Below are positions 26,964 to 34,906 of a stretch of 64,000 bases of DNA, piece after piece. The DNA is from an uncultured Chitinophagaceae bacterium (GTDB taxonomy: Bacteria; Bacteroidota; Bacteroidia; Chitinophagales; Chitinophagaceae). The stretch spans positions 186,001 to 250,000 of the forward strand of contig CALGAP010000010.1 in the NCBI GenBank assembly GCA_937958995.1, in the 5' to 3' direction. The notes under the pieces were generated by a model. That model made no database searches, had not been told where the DNA came from, and saw only the letters and a program-made list of their open reading frames with translations. The translations under genes and the position numbers were made by a program. Numbering within the stretch: the first letter of the stretch is position 1; each line of letters begins with the position of its first letter.

Positions 26964-29345
26964 TTATTTACAATTCACAAATACTTTAATTAAACCCACA
27001 CCACCGCCATCAAAATCCTGCAGTGCCTTACCAAGCACCTGGCCTGCTTTCACTTTTTCAGGATCGGCTTTCATGGCCACACCGCGTTGTGATGAAGTAA
27101 CCAGCAGGTCGCCTTTCCGAATAGCGCCGCCTTCTGTGCATACCTTGGTGGGAATTACGCCGATTACACCCAATGGCACTTTGTCGTTCAGCGAGTGCTC
27201 GATGTTTTCTTCGGTCAGTAATACACCTGGCTTGGTGGCATACACACCCAGCACTAGCGTGGAGTAGGGCTCGGCCGATTTCGTAACGGCCCTGTCTTTT
27301 TCCAGGGAAATTACCAGTACGTCACCCGGCTCATAAGTTTTTACATCTCCTTCCACATCAAAGGCTTCGGCCAGGTCGGCACCGCCGGATTGTGTTCCGT
27401 TATTAAAATATCCCCGGCCGGTGGCATCAATGCGCGCCACCACTGTGCTCAAGCTGGGGCCAGACCGAAAGACTAGCATATTACCGTTGCTGTTGAAGTT
27501 ATCGATCCGCACCACAGGGTCAACGCTGCTATACTCCCTGATAAAAAAACGTGCTGCTGTACTGGAGCCCGATGCTGCAGAAAGACCAAGTCCGGTTTCA
27601 CTCTCCACCGATATGGCCACGCCACTTTTGGTAAGCGCTTGAATGCCCGTACCGAAGCCATCATTCACAGCCAGCAGAGCGGATCCATAACTTGCTTGGT
27701 TAGACACATGAAAAACACCCGCGATACCGCCCGCTCCTGTAGTCCGCCCAAAGATAGCCGCCGTCGCACCGATACCAGAGTTGAGATTATGCCCTAAATT
27801 GGTATTGGTCTCTGCACGCAAAGCATTGGCCCGGGAAATTGGATTGGATACTATAAAACGGGCAGCATTACCCAAATCATTATTGGACGAGTTGCCGGGA
27901 GAATTAGTTTCTACTTCCAGTGTGTTGGCATTAGTGTTTGCTGAATTGATGTTCTCGAAACGCGCAGCACGTCCTGTACTATTATTAATGCCAACCTGTC
28001 CCAGTATGGCTATGCCAGTACCGCTGGAATTGCCGCTAATATATCCGCGGACAGCAGCTCCTCCATTTTCATTGATGGCTAACAATGCTGCGCCGGTGTT
28101 GCTGTTGGCGCGGGAATAGATTGAAGTACCGCCGGCCCTGTTTTCACTATACAATCCATAGTTGCCAGGCGAATTGGTTGCAGCATAAACGGCATGACCT
28201 CCGTCCGCAATAGACGTCACCCCTGAACCGGTGCCCGTGTTGGAAGCACTCAGTGCTGCGCCGCCACCATTGGTGCGTGCATTGATAACGTTATTGCTAT
28301 TGGAGGAATTGGAGATGGTGAAATAAGCCGGAGTTCCGTTCTGGCTTTGTACCGACAACCCGGTACCTGAAATGCTTGAAGCAAATACGCCGGTACCGTT
28401 GCCTGATGCTGATCCATACACACCGTTGCCGCTTGCAGTCGTTCCAAATACACCCGTACCGTTTGAGTTGTGCATGCCATATACCCCGATGCCGCCTGAC
28501 CCCGTACCTAAATTAATACCCTGCAATGCGATAATGCCGTTGCCTGAGTTGGAAGCAGGTATGTTTGCCTCGATGGCGGGACCTGTGCCCGCATTGGATA
28601 GTGACAACAAGGCATTGCCGGAGGTGCCAGTGGCGGAATAAGGAAGAGTAAACCCACTTCCCGTATTATCGGCTGCCGGTGCCCAAAAACTGCCGTTATA
28701 TTTCAGAACCTGGCCGGTAGCCGGGGTAATAGCCGCTACCTGTATACCTCGTATGCGTGTAACCGTTGGATTGGGATAAGTGCCGCCCAGATCACCACCG
28801 GCTCCACCACTCGGTGGAAGCGTGGTGGGAATTACGCCACTGGCAAGTTTGTTGGCAGTAATGGCGCCGTCACGAATAACCGGATCGGGATAAGTGCCGC
28901 TTAAATCACCACCAGCCACTCCACCACTTAATGTAGAGTTGCCGGCATATAAGGCATAGGGAACCGACAAGAGCTGGCTGGTACCCATCTGCTTGTAATT
29001 ACTACCGCCCTCCAGGTCCATTTCTACCTGCAGGTATTTGTTGCCGCTACCCCAGTTCACGTCATACAGCGTGCCCATCGAAGTAGAGGCGCCACTGCCA
29101 CCGATAGCCACGTTAAACATACCAAACGCATTGGTGGTTACGGTGCGCGTCTCCATATACACCACCGGTCCGTTTTCGCTTCCATCGCGAATGGACAAAC
29201 GAAGATTGATTGTCTTGAGAGGAATCGCATTGCCCGCGGGGTTGCGTGCAATGCCCTGGTAGTTGATGGCCGGTGGCGCCTGCGCCAGCAGTGCTACAGG
29301 GGCCGTCAACATAACAAGGAGAACAGAAAAAAGCCTTCTGGTCAT
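26964..29345 (-). CDS. Large exported Gly/Ser/Asn-rich repeat protein
   Basis: 793 residues from ATG at 29345 (MTRRLFSVLLVMLTAPVALL); a start at 29357 is also possible. After the signal comes APPAINYQGIARNPAGNAI and IRDGSENGPVVYMETRTVTT, an N-terminal module common in Bacteroidota tail-fibre-like proteins. Two copies of GGDLSGTYPDPVIR / GGDLGGTYPNPTVT follow, then about 350 residues of degenerate repeats built on NGTGVFG, SGNGVYGS and GTGIQALT, expected to form a beta-helix or fibre. The C-terminal module (GGADLAEAFDVEGDVKTYEP to IKVFVNCK) is non-repetitive, with GDVLVISLEKDRAV and VPLGVIGVIPTK. It has no T9SS tail itself but is 27 bases downstream of a T9SS cargo gene. Likely surface fibre or adhesin; the role is inference. 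Confidence 0.75.
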   Translation of the reverse strand: MTRRLFSVLLVMLTAPVALLAQAPPAINYQGIARNPAGNAIPLKTINLRLSIRDGSENGPVVYMETRTVTTNAFGMFNVAIGGSGASTSMGTLYDVNWGSGNKYLQVEMDLEGGSNYKQMGTSQLLSVPYALYAGNSTLSGGVAGGDLSGTYPDPVIRDGAITANKLASGVIPTTLPPSGGAGGDLGGTYPNPTVTRIRGIQVAAITPATGQVLKYNGSFWAPAADNTGSGFTLPYSATGTSGNALLSLSNAGTGPAIEANIPASNSGNGIIALQGINLGTGSGGIGVYGMHNSNGTGVFGTTASGNGVYGSASGNGTGVFASSISGTGLSVQSQNGTPAYFTISNSSNSNNVINARTNGGGAALSASNTGTGSGVTSIADGGHAVYAATNSPGNYGLYSENRAGGTSIYSRANSNTGAALLAINENGGAAVRGYISGNSSGTGIAILGQVGINNSTGRAARFENINSANTNANTLEVETNSPGNSSNNDLGNAARFIVSNPISRANALRAETNTNLGHNLNSGIGATAAIFGRTTGAGGIAGVFHVSNQASYGSALLAVNDGFGTGIQALTKSGVAISVESETGLGLSAASGSSTAARFFIREYSSVDPVVRIDNFNSNGNMLVFRSGPSLSTVVARIDATGRGYFNNGTQSGGADLAEAFDVEGDVKTYEPGDVLVISLEKDRAVTKSAEPYSTLVLGVYATKPGVLLTEENIEHSLNDKVPLGVIGVIPTKVCTEGGAIRKGDLLVTSSQRGVAMKADPEKVKAGQVLGKALQDFDGGGVGLIKVFVNCK

Positions 29346-29384
29346 AATAGTGTTCATTCAAGGGTTTATGTTAGGATATTAATA

Positions 29385-29912
29385 CTATTGTGAAAGTTTT
29401 ACCAGCCGGTAAGCACCCTTACGCGTGGGGGCCGACAAATCGGTAGGTTTTAATTCTATGTGCAGGAAGTAAAAGCCGTTCTTGAAAGTGCGCATATCAA
29501 GCCGCTCTATGCGACCGGCACCGTTGTAGTCGAATTGCTTTACCGCCAGAATTCTTCCCAGCACATCGGTAAAGCGTACTGTAATGGTGCCCGCCTGCGG
29601 CAAAGTGATGTTCAGTTCGGTGCTGGTATAAACAGGGTTGGGGAAAATCATGATTTCGCCGTTGGCGAAAAAATCATTCGTGTTACTCGGCCGCCCCGTA
29701 CCCGGATGCAGGAAACCATTTTCCAGCATGCCGTTGCTGTTTTGGTAGAAAGTCACGAGACTCATTTCGCCCACGCTCCAGTCTACCCGGTAGTATTTGT
29801 CAGACCACGAACCGCCGGTACTGTTGGTAACATCCGGTGATACCGATTGCGCATTCAGGATAACAGAAAAACCAATAAGCAGAATGATTAAAAGGGTCGA
29901 TCTTGTCTTCAT
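29385..29912 (-). CDS. T9SS type A sorting-domain protein
   Basis: 175 residues. Signal peptide MKTRSTLLIILLIGFSVILN, then a short beta-rich domain (SWSDKYYRVDWSVGEMSLVT, NGMLENGFLHPG) and from about residue 85 a T9SS C-terminal sorting domain: IMIFPNPVYTSTELNITLPQ, TITVRFTDVLGRILAVKQFD and GFYFLHIEL. Cargo with this tail is carried over the outer membrane by the type IX system and often anchored to lipopolysaccharide. First gene of a two-gene unit with the repeat protein. A TATATTAG element at 29940-29933, 20 bases after TTG (29963-29961), is a plausible promoter. Confidence 0.85.
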   Translation of the reverse strand: MKTRSTLLIILLIGFSVILNAQSVSPDVTNSTGGSWSDKYYRVDWSVGEMSLVTFYQNSNGMLENGFLHPGTGRPSNTNDFFANGEIMIFPNPVYTSTELNITLPQAGTITVRFTDVLGRILAVKQFDYNGAGRIERLDMRTFKNGFYFLHIELKPTDLSAPTRKGAYRLVKLSQ

Positions 29913-29932
29913 GTGGGGGTTTGGTTAGTGCA

Positions 29933-29963
29933 CTAATATAATGGTGGTGCTTTTTACCCACAA
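29933..29963 (-). promoter_or_regulatory. Promoter of the T9SS cargo operon
   Basis: Minus strand: TTG, 20 bases, TATATTAG (one base from TAnnTTTG). About 20 bases of leader before the ATG at 29912. Confidence 0.4.
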
Positions 29964-29996
29964 TCCCTTATTCCGGTATTTTAGAGTAAGTATGAT

Positions 29997-31064
29997 CTAC
30001 GTCAAATGTTTCGCCTTCACATAGCCGCGCCATTTCTCAAACAATTGCTGCATATCTTCCGGCAATTCGCTGTCAAACACCACCTCCTTCCAGGTGCGCG
30101 GATGAATGAACCCAATCGTTTTTGCATGCAACGCGTGCCGCGGACAAATAGCAAAACAGTTTTCAACAAATTGTTTGTATTTGCTGAAGACAGTTCCTTT
30201 CACAATTTTGTCACCCCCGTATAATTCATCATTGAAAAGCGGGTGACCGATATGTTTCATATGCACGCGGATCTGGTGTGTGCGGCCGGTCTCCAGTTCG
30301 CATTGAATGATGGTGACATAGCCCAATCGCTCCAGCACCTTATAATGCGTCACGGCCTCTTTGCCATATTCGCCGTCGGGGTAGGCGTCGAAAATTTTGC
30401 GGAAACGTTGATGACGGCCAACATGCGCGCGGATGGTGCCCTGGTCTTCGGCCACATCCCCCCACACCATGGCGATATAGTGCCGATGAATGGTATGATC
30501 AAAAAATTCTTTGGCAAGTGAGCTCACGGCCTTCTCGGTCTTGGCCAGCACCATCAGGCCGCTGGTGTTTTTATCGATGCGGTGAACCAGCCCAAAACGC
30601 GGCAGGGTATCGGCCGTAATATGGCTGTTTTGTTGTTGCAGGTACCAGGCCACGCCATTGATCAACGTGCCGCGCGGGTTACCGCTTGCCGGATGCACCA
30701 CCAGTCCCGCCGGCTTGTTGATGATCATGATGTCATCATCCTCGTACACAATGTTTAGCGGCATTTCTTCGGGAATGATCTCCTCGCCATGTATTTCCTT
30801 ATCGGAATACACAATGATCTCTTCGCCCGGTTTGATTTTGTGATTGGAGGTAACCTGCTTACCATTGATCAGTACGCGGCCCGACTCAATGGCCTGTTGT
30901 ACTTTATTACGCGAAGCCCCTTCGATACGGGCCACCAGGAATTTATCTAAACGCATGGGCTCCTGGCCACGGTCAACAACGATATTCAACCGTTCGTACA
31001 GCTCCTCAGAACCTTCAGCCTGTTCTTCATGATCCGGAAAATGTACCTTTTCAGCGTTGCTCAT
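29997..31064 (-). CDS. 23S rRNA pseudouridine synthase, RluA/RluD type
   Basis: 355 residues from ATG at 31064 (MSNAEKVHFPDHEEQAEGSE). The open extension to 31184 translates repeat DNA and lies upstream of the promoter. An S4 RNA-binding domain (RLDKFLVARIEGASRNKVQQ onward, about 36-85) precedes the PseudoU_synth_2 domain with NKPAGLVVHP and the catalytic HRIDKNTSG (161-169, Asp164). S4 plus RluA domain and this length fit RluD, which modifies U1911, U1915 and U1917 in helix 69; RluC is the alternative. Divergent from lipB. Confidence 0.9.
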   Translation of the reverse strand: MSNAEKVHFPDHEEQAEGSEELYERLNIVVDRGQEPMRLDKFLVARIEGASRNKVQQAIESGRVLINGKQVTSNHKIKPGEEIIVYSDKEIHGEEIIPEEMPLNIVYEDDDIMIINKPAGLVVHPASGNPRGTLINGVAWYLQQQNSHITADTLPRFGLVHRIDKNTSGLMVLAKTEKAVSSLAKEFFDHTIHRHYIAMVWGDVAEDQGTIRAHVGRHQRFRKIFDAYPDGEYGKEAVTHYKVLERLGYVTIIQCELETGRTHQIRVHMKHIGHPLFNDELYGGDKIVKGTVFSKYKQFVENCFAICPRHALHAKTIGFIHPRTWKEVVFDSELPEDMQQLFEKWRGYVKAKHLT

Positions 31065-31068
31065 GGGG

Positions 31069-31076
31069 CAAAGATA
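31069..31076 (-). promoter_or_regulatory. -7 element of the pseudouridine synthase gene
   Basis: TATCTTTG on the minus strand ends four bases before the ATG at 31064, predicting a leaderless mRNA. Confidence 0.5.
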
Positions 31077-31080
31077 AGGG

Positions 31081-31146
31081 TTCGGGGTGTCGGGTGACGA
31101 GTGTGAGGCGTTGGGTAAAACGGTTGGTTTCGGGTTTCGGGTTGGG
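31081..31146. repeat. Family A repeat arm upstream of lipB
   Basis: TTCGGGGTGTCGGGTGACG (31081 on) and the tandem TTCGGGTTTCGGGTTGGG (31129-31146). The latter has a perfect 18-base inverted partner at 31445-31462 inside lipB. Confidence 0.6.
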
Positions 31147-31225
31147 AGAAATAGGAAGGGAGGGCCAGGTGATAGGTGCGCCACCCGGTACCTGGCTGTC
31201 CAGTGCGGGGTTGGGCAAACTGGCT

Positions 31226-31233
31226 TACATTTG
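31226..31233 (+). promoter_or_regulatory. -7 element for lipB
   Basis: TACATTTG ends four bases before the ATG at 31238, so the mRNA is probably leaderless. Confidence 0.5.
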
Positions 31234-31237
31234 CAGG

Positions 31238-32062
31238 ATGTCGAATACTATGAAACAGCGGGTATGGTTTCGGGATTTGGGCCGGATGGAGTATAAGGCG
31301 GCCTGGGATTACCAGGAAGAATTATTGAAGGAAAACCTGGCGGTAAAAGCCCTGCGGTATACAAATGGAACAACACCTGTTACCATAAATCAACCCGATG
31401 TCGTGCTTTCGACAACAACCCAATCCTTCCCCCAACGCGAAACGCCCAACCCGAAACCCGAAGCCATCATTTCACCCGACACCAAAAACTACCTCCTTTT
31501 CGTCGAGCACCCGCCCGTTTATACCCTGGGAAAAAGCGGCAATGAACAAAACGTATTGATCGGCGATGAAGAGCGCGTTCAAAAGGGGATTTCATTTTAC
31601 AGAACCAATCGCGGTGGTGATATCACTTTTCACGGACCCGAACAAGTGGTAGGTTATCCAATTCTGGATTTGGAAAAATTTTCAACCGATATCGGGAAAT
31701 ACCTGCGCAATCTTGAGGAGGTAATTATACTTACTATGTCCGAGTATGGATTGAAAGGCGAACGTTCGGCGGGAGAGACCGGCGTGTGGATAGATGCTAC
31801 CATACCGGGCCGCGAACGAAAGATCTGCGCTATGGGAATCCGGTGCAGCAGGTGGATTACGATGCACGGTTTTGCGTTCAATGTAAATACCGATCTGCGC
31901 TATTTCGATTATATAATACCGTGTGGTATTCAGAATAAGCAAGTCACATCGCTGCAAAAGGAATTGGGATACAAATTGGATATGGAGGAAGTAAAGGAAA
32001 AGATTAAGAAGAATTTCGAACTTGTTTTTGGTGCGGAGCTGCAGCAGGAATCACGGATTTAA
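31238..32062 (+). CDS. lipB: Octanoyl-[ACP]:protein N-octanoyltransferase
   Basis: 274 residues from ATG at 31238 (MSNTMKQRVWFRDLGRMEYK). Transfers octanoate from ACP to lipoyl domains. Family marks: LLFVEHPPVYTLGKSG, FYRTNRGGDITFHGPEQVVG, YPILDLEKF, the Lys of KICAMGIRCSRWITMHGFAF and the catalytic Cys in IIPCGIQNKQVTSL. Between ENLAVKALR and NYLLFVEHP there is an extra stretch of about 40 residues (TTQSFPQRETPNPKPE among them) where most LipB have few; its DNA is a family A repeat arm. The frame is intact, so the enzyme is probably functional. A lipoylated E2 gene lies at 45583-46929. Confidence 0.92.
   Translation: MSNTMKQRVWFRDLGRMEYKAAWDYQEELLKENLAVKALRYTNGTTPVTINQPDVVLSTTTQSFPQRETPNPKPEAIISPDTKNYLLFVEHPPVYTLGKSGNEQNVLIGDEERVQKGISFYRTNRGGDITFHGPEQVVGYPILDLEKFSTDIGKYLRNLEEVIILTMSEYGLKGERSAGETGVWIDATIPGRERKICAMGIRCSRWITMHGFAFNVNTDLRYFDYIIPCGIQNKQVTSLQKELGYKLDMEEVKEKIKKNFELVFGAELQQESRI
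31431..31463. repeat. Family A repeat arm inside lipB
   Basis: CCCAACCCGAAACCCGAA (31445-31462) is an exact inverted copy of 31129-31146, and the preceding CCCAACGCGAAACG is a variant of the same unit. It encodes part of the lipB insert in frame. Confidence 0.65.
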
Positions 32063-32088
32063 TGGGATTATATGATCACTCTACTTAC

Positions 32089-33000
32089 TCACTCCTTTGG
32101 TATAAAAAACTTATGCTTCTCCTTCAACTGCCCATTTTCATATAATTCAAATTTGAACCATCCCGATCGCAGGAAATTTGTCTTGTCAAGCACCAGTGCC
32201 GGCTGATTCACCTCCTTGATCTCGAAGAGCGGGTTTTCTTCATCATCAAAAAATTTGATGGCGTATTTTTTTGAGCTGGCTTCGGGAAGTACAATAGAGA
32301 CGTTCCCATCTTTCTCCGTATAAATAAATTTTGAAGGTTTATAGACGACGGGAGGGATATACGGTTTGATCAATATCGTATCAACGCTCGCAAAAGCGAT
32401 GGTGTCTTTCGTTTTTTGCACCACAGAATCCCGGAAACGCTTGATATTTTTTTCGCTCACCTGTGCAATCACAGTGTCGCGGCGCACCACGGTAAAGATC
32501 TTTTCAGGAACGGGCAAGGGCACCACCTCCTTGGGTTTTTCTTTCGCGGTTTCCTTGATGGCCTCTTTGATGGCCGCGGCTTCCTGCGGCGTCACGTCTT
32601 CGGCCACTATCACGCGTCGCCTGGTCTCCTGGTTTTCAGCCAGGGGTTCGGCCGCTTTGGTGGTATCGAGCGTGGGTATTTTCGATTTGGTAAACATGTA
32701 TTTCCCGCTGTCCCTAACAATAAAAAGGCGGTAATACATGAAGGGCGTATCTGCCTTGGTGTCCACAAAACCGTTTTGCAGCACTTTGGGATCGGGCACG
32801 GTCATGATGGTCTTGAAATTCCGGTTGTCTTTCGAGCGCTGGATGCTGATTTGGTTGGTGACCGGCAGGGTGTTGGTCCAGCTGATGAATACCCTGTTGT
32901 TGCGCGTCACTGCCGTGAAATCAGGTAAGGTGTCCTGGGCAATACCTGGCAACAGGCAGGACAAGATAATGATTATAACCAACAACAACTTCCGGGTCAT
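32089..33000 (-). CDS. Secreted protein of unknown function
   Basis: 303 residues. Signal peptide MTRKLLLVIIIILSCLLPGI. Residues 25-105 look like a fibronectin-III-type beta domain (DFTAVTRNNRVFISWTNTLP, SIQRSKDNRNFKTI, MYYRLFIV). A charged linker rich in Lys, Glu, Pro and Ala (EAAAIKEAIKETAKEKPKEV) follows, then a second small beta domain near the C-terminus (KFIYTEKDGNVSIVLPEASS, GWFKFELYENGQLKEKHKFF). No sorting tail. Probably periplasmic. It is convergent with lipB and in the same direction as the PLP enzyme upstream, with about 70 bases between. Confidence 0.72.
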   Translation of the reverse strand: MTRKLLLVIIIILSCLLPGIAQDTLPDFTAVTRNNRVFISWTNTLPVTNQISIQRSKDNRNFKTIMTVPDPKVLQNGFVDTKADTPFMYYRLFIVRDSGKYMFTKSKIPTLDTTKAAEPLAENQETRRRVIVAEDVTPQEAAAIKEAIKETAKEKPKEVVPLPVPEKIFTVVRRDTVIAQVSEKNIKRFRDSVVQKTKDTIAFASVDTILIKPYIPPVVYKPSKFIYTEKDGNVSIVLPEASSKKYAIKFFDDEENPLFEIKEVNQPALVLDKTNFLRSGWFKFELYENGQLKEKHKFFIPKE

Positions 33001-33069
33001 GAGCCTATAACGAATTTATTACACATCTATTTTGGCGAGGCAAAGATAACCCCGCACGGCAATTGACAA

Positions 33070-33969
33070 TTATTGAAAAGTTAATGTTCCCGGAGCCAGC
33101 GACCTGTTGCCCTGCAGCCCTCCGCTATGGATAATCAGCAGGCTGCTACCCGGCGGAAAATGGCCATTCTGTACCAGGTGGTCCACGGCAAAAAGCAGTT
33201 TAGCAGTATAGACAAAATCGGTGGGAATGCCCTGCTCTTCGTACAGCCTGTTCATGAATTGCAGCAATGCAGGAGTATGACGTGCATAGCCGCCAAAATG
33301 ATAATCGTAAACGAGCCGGAACGCTTTACCGGGATTATTTTCAGCAATAAAGCTCTCAATTGTATTGTTTTCAATGGCGGAGACTTTCAGCGCGCTGATG
33401 CCAATAACTTGCTGATGCGGCGCTGCTGCCTGCAGCAAGCCTGCCATCATGGTGCCTGTTCCTACGGCGCAAATGATATGCGAATATTTTCGGCCATCGG
33501 CTAATGGCAATATTTCAGCAGCGCCCTTTACACCCAATTTGCTTTGTCCGCCCATTGGTACCATGAAATATTGTGGAAATTCCTGCGCGATTTTTTTCTG
33601 CAATGTTTCTTCATCGGCAAATTGGGCGCGATTCACAAATTTCAGCTGCATGCCATAGTCGATCATATCCTGCAGTGCGGGAGAATAATGTTTCGGCTCT
33701 TCGCCACGTATCACTCCGATAGCGGCCAGTCCTGCTTCGCGGGCGGCCCAGGCTGTGGCCACAAGATGATTAGAGAATGCACCGCCAAACGTAATAATGC
33801 CTTCACTCCTGCGTTGAAGAGCTTCGTTGAGGTGATATTTCAATTTGAACCACTTATTGCCCGACACCACAGGATGCAACAAGTCGATACGCAACACATC
33901 GGCGCTCACCTCCAGGTTGGCATAAGCATTGAGTGGCTGTAATATCGCTTTGGAAATATCTATATTTAA
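33070..33969 (-). CDS. 1-aminocyclopropane-1-carboxylate deaminase / D-cysteine desulfhydrase family PLP enzyme
   Basis: Clear family member: RIDLLHPVVSGNKWFKLKYH with the PLP Lys in SGNKW, TFGGAFSNHLVATAWAAREA, MGGQSKLGVKGAAEIL, AVGTGTMMAGLL and IIHSGGLQGNRS at the end. The first usual start is GTG at 33909 (279 residues), but the frame upstream still reads as protein (AILQPLNAYANLEV, with the QPL expected in this family) back to a stop at 33972-33970. No ATG, GTG or TTG lies between, so the start is unclear and may be rare (ATT at 33957) or lost; the coordinates give the full open region. It would deaminate or desulfhydrate a small D-amino acid. Divergent from the nucleotidyltransferase gene. 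Confidence 0.82.
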   Translation of the reverse strand, partial: LNIDISKAILQPLNAYANLEVSADVLRIDLLHPVVSGNKWFKLKYHLNEALQRRSEGIITFGGAFSNHLVATAWAAREAGLAAIGVIRGEEPKHYSPALQDMIDYGMQLKFVNRAQFADEETLQKKIAQEFPQYFMVPMGGQSKLGVKGAAEILPLADGRKYSHIICAVGTGTMMAGLLQAAAPHQQVIGISALKVSAIENNTIESFIAENNPGKAFRLVYDYHFGGYARHTPALLQFMNRLYEEQGIPTDFVYTAKLLFAVDHLVQNGHFPPGSSLLIIHSGGLQGNRSLAPGTLTFQ

Positions 33970-33970
33970 C

Positions 33971-33978
33971 TATTTTCG
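33971..33978 (+). promoter_or_regulatory. -7 element of the nucleotidyltransferase gene
   Basis: TATTTTCG, one base from TAnnTTTG, 24 bases before the ATG at 34003. Confidence 0.35.
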
Positions 33979-34002
33979 TGACTCAATTTTTAAAATTACG
34001 AA

Positions 34003-34902
34003 ATGGAACCTACGCTTTTGATTCTCGCTGCCGGCATGGCCTCCAGGTATGGAAGTATGAAACAGATGGAAGGATTTGGTCCTGGTGGTGAAACCATCAT
34101 GGAATATTCAATTTACGACGCCATGCGCGCTGGATTTAAGAAAGTAGTGTTTATTATCAGGAAAGAATTTGCGGAGAACTTCCAGGCAGTCTTCGAGCCG
34201 AAGCTGAAAGGAAAAATAAAAACCGGCTACGTGTTCCAGGATCTGCAGTCATTCATCGGCTCGCACACAGTGCCTGCCGAACGCACCAAACCCTGGGGCA
34301 CTGCGCACGCCGTTCTCTGCGCGAAAGATGAAGTGAAGGAACCATTTGCTGTAATCAATGCCGACGATTTCTACGGCCGCGATGCTTTTGAGAAGGCATA
34401 TCATTTCTGCACCAAAGAAGTAAATAGCAAGACTTATTCCATTATCGGGTATGAATTGCTGAAGACACTCAGCGATAACGGCACCGTTAACCGCGGCGTG
34501 TGCCAGGTAGATGAAAAGGGCAACCTGGCCAGCATTGCAGAGCGTTTGAATATTTCAAAACAAAGCGGCAAGATCGTCTGCGACGACGACCAGGAACCAA
34601 AAGAACTGCGGCTTGATTCGCAGGTGTCTATGAATTTCTGGTGTTTCGACCAGTCCATTTTCCCCTATACACAGCAATTATTCGAGGAGTTTCTGAAAGA
34701 AAATATTTCAAAGCCCAAGGCTGAATTTTTCATACCCATCGTAGCCGACCGCTTTATTCGCGATAAAGTGGGAGTGATAAAAGTGATTCCCACCACCGCG
34801 CAATGGTTTGGCGTTACCTACAAGGAAGATGCTCCCGATGTAAAACAAAGCCTGCACAAACTGGTGCAGGCCGGTGAATATCCTGAAAGATTGTGGAGTT
34901 AA
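34003..34902 (+). CDS. Sugar nucleotidyltransferase-like protein
   Basis: 299 residues. The N-terminus TLLILAAGMASRYGSMKQME is the nucleotide-binding loop of NTP_transferase enzymes (G-x-x-x-R-x-x...K), followed by PWGTAHAVLCAKDEV and FAVINADDFYG with the Mg-binding Asp pair. Later parts (SQVSMNFWCFDQSIFPY) are as in MobA/GlmU-like Bacteroidota proteins that often stand next to a phosphotransferase. It should join a sugar-1-phosphate to an NTP in the cytoplasm; the sugar is unknown. It ends four bases from the convergent protease gene. Confidence 0.85.
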   Translation: MEPTLLILAAGMASRYGSMKQMEGFGPGGETIMEYSIYDAMRAGFKKVVFIIRKEFAENFQAVFEPKLKGKIKTGYVFQDLQSFIGSHTVPAERTKPWGTAHAVLCAKDEVKEPFAVINADDFYGRDAFEKAYHFCTKEVNSKTYSIIGYELLKTLSDNGTVNRGVCQVDEKGNLASIAERLNISKQSGKIVCDDDQEPKELRLDSQVSMNFWCFDQSIFPYTQQLFEEFLKENISKPKAEFFIPIVADRFIRDKVGVIKVIPTTAQWFGVTYKEDAPDVKQSLHKLVQAGEYPERLWS

Positions 34903-34906
34903 TCGC

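Noticed and set aside
26964..29345. Repeated units suggesting a CRISPR array or tandem DNA repeat
   Set aside because: The repeats are at protein level (Gly/Ser/Asn-rich), irregular in length and inside one intact reading frame.
31065..31184. N-terminal extension of the pseudouridine synthase
   Set aside because: It lies upstream of the TATCTTTG element and translates repeat arms (Pro/Asn/Thr-rich).
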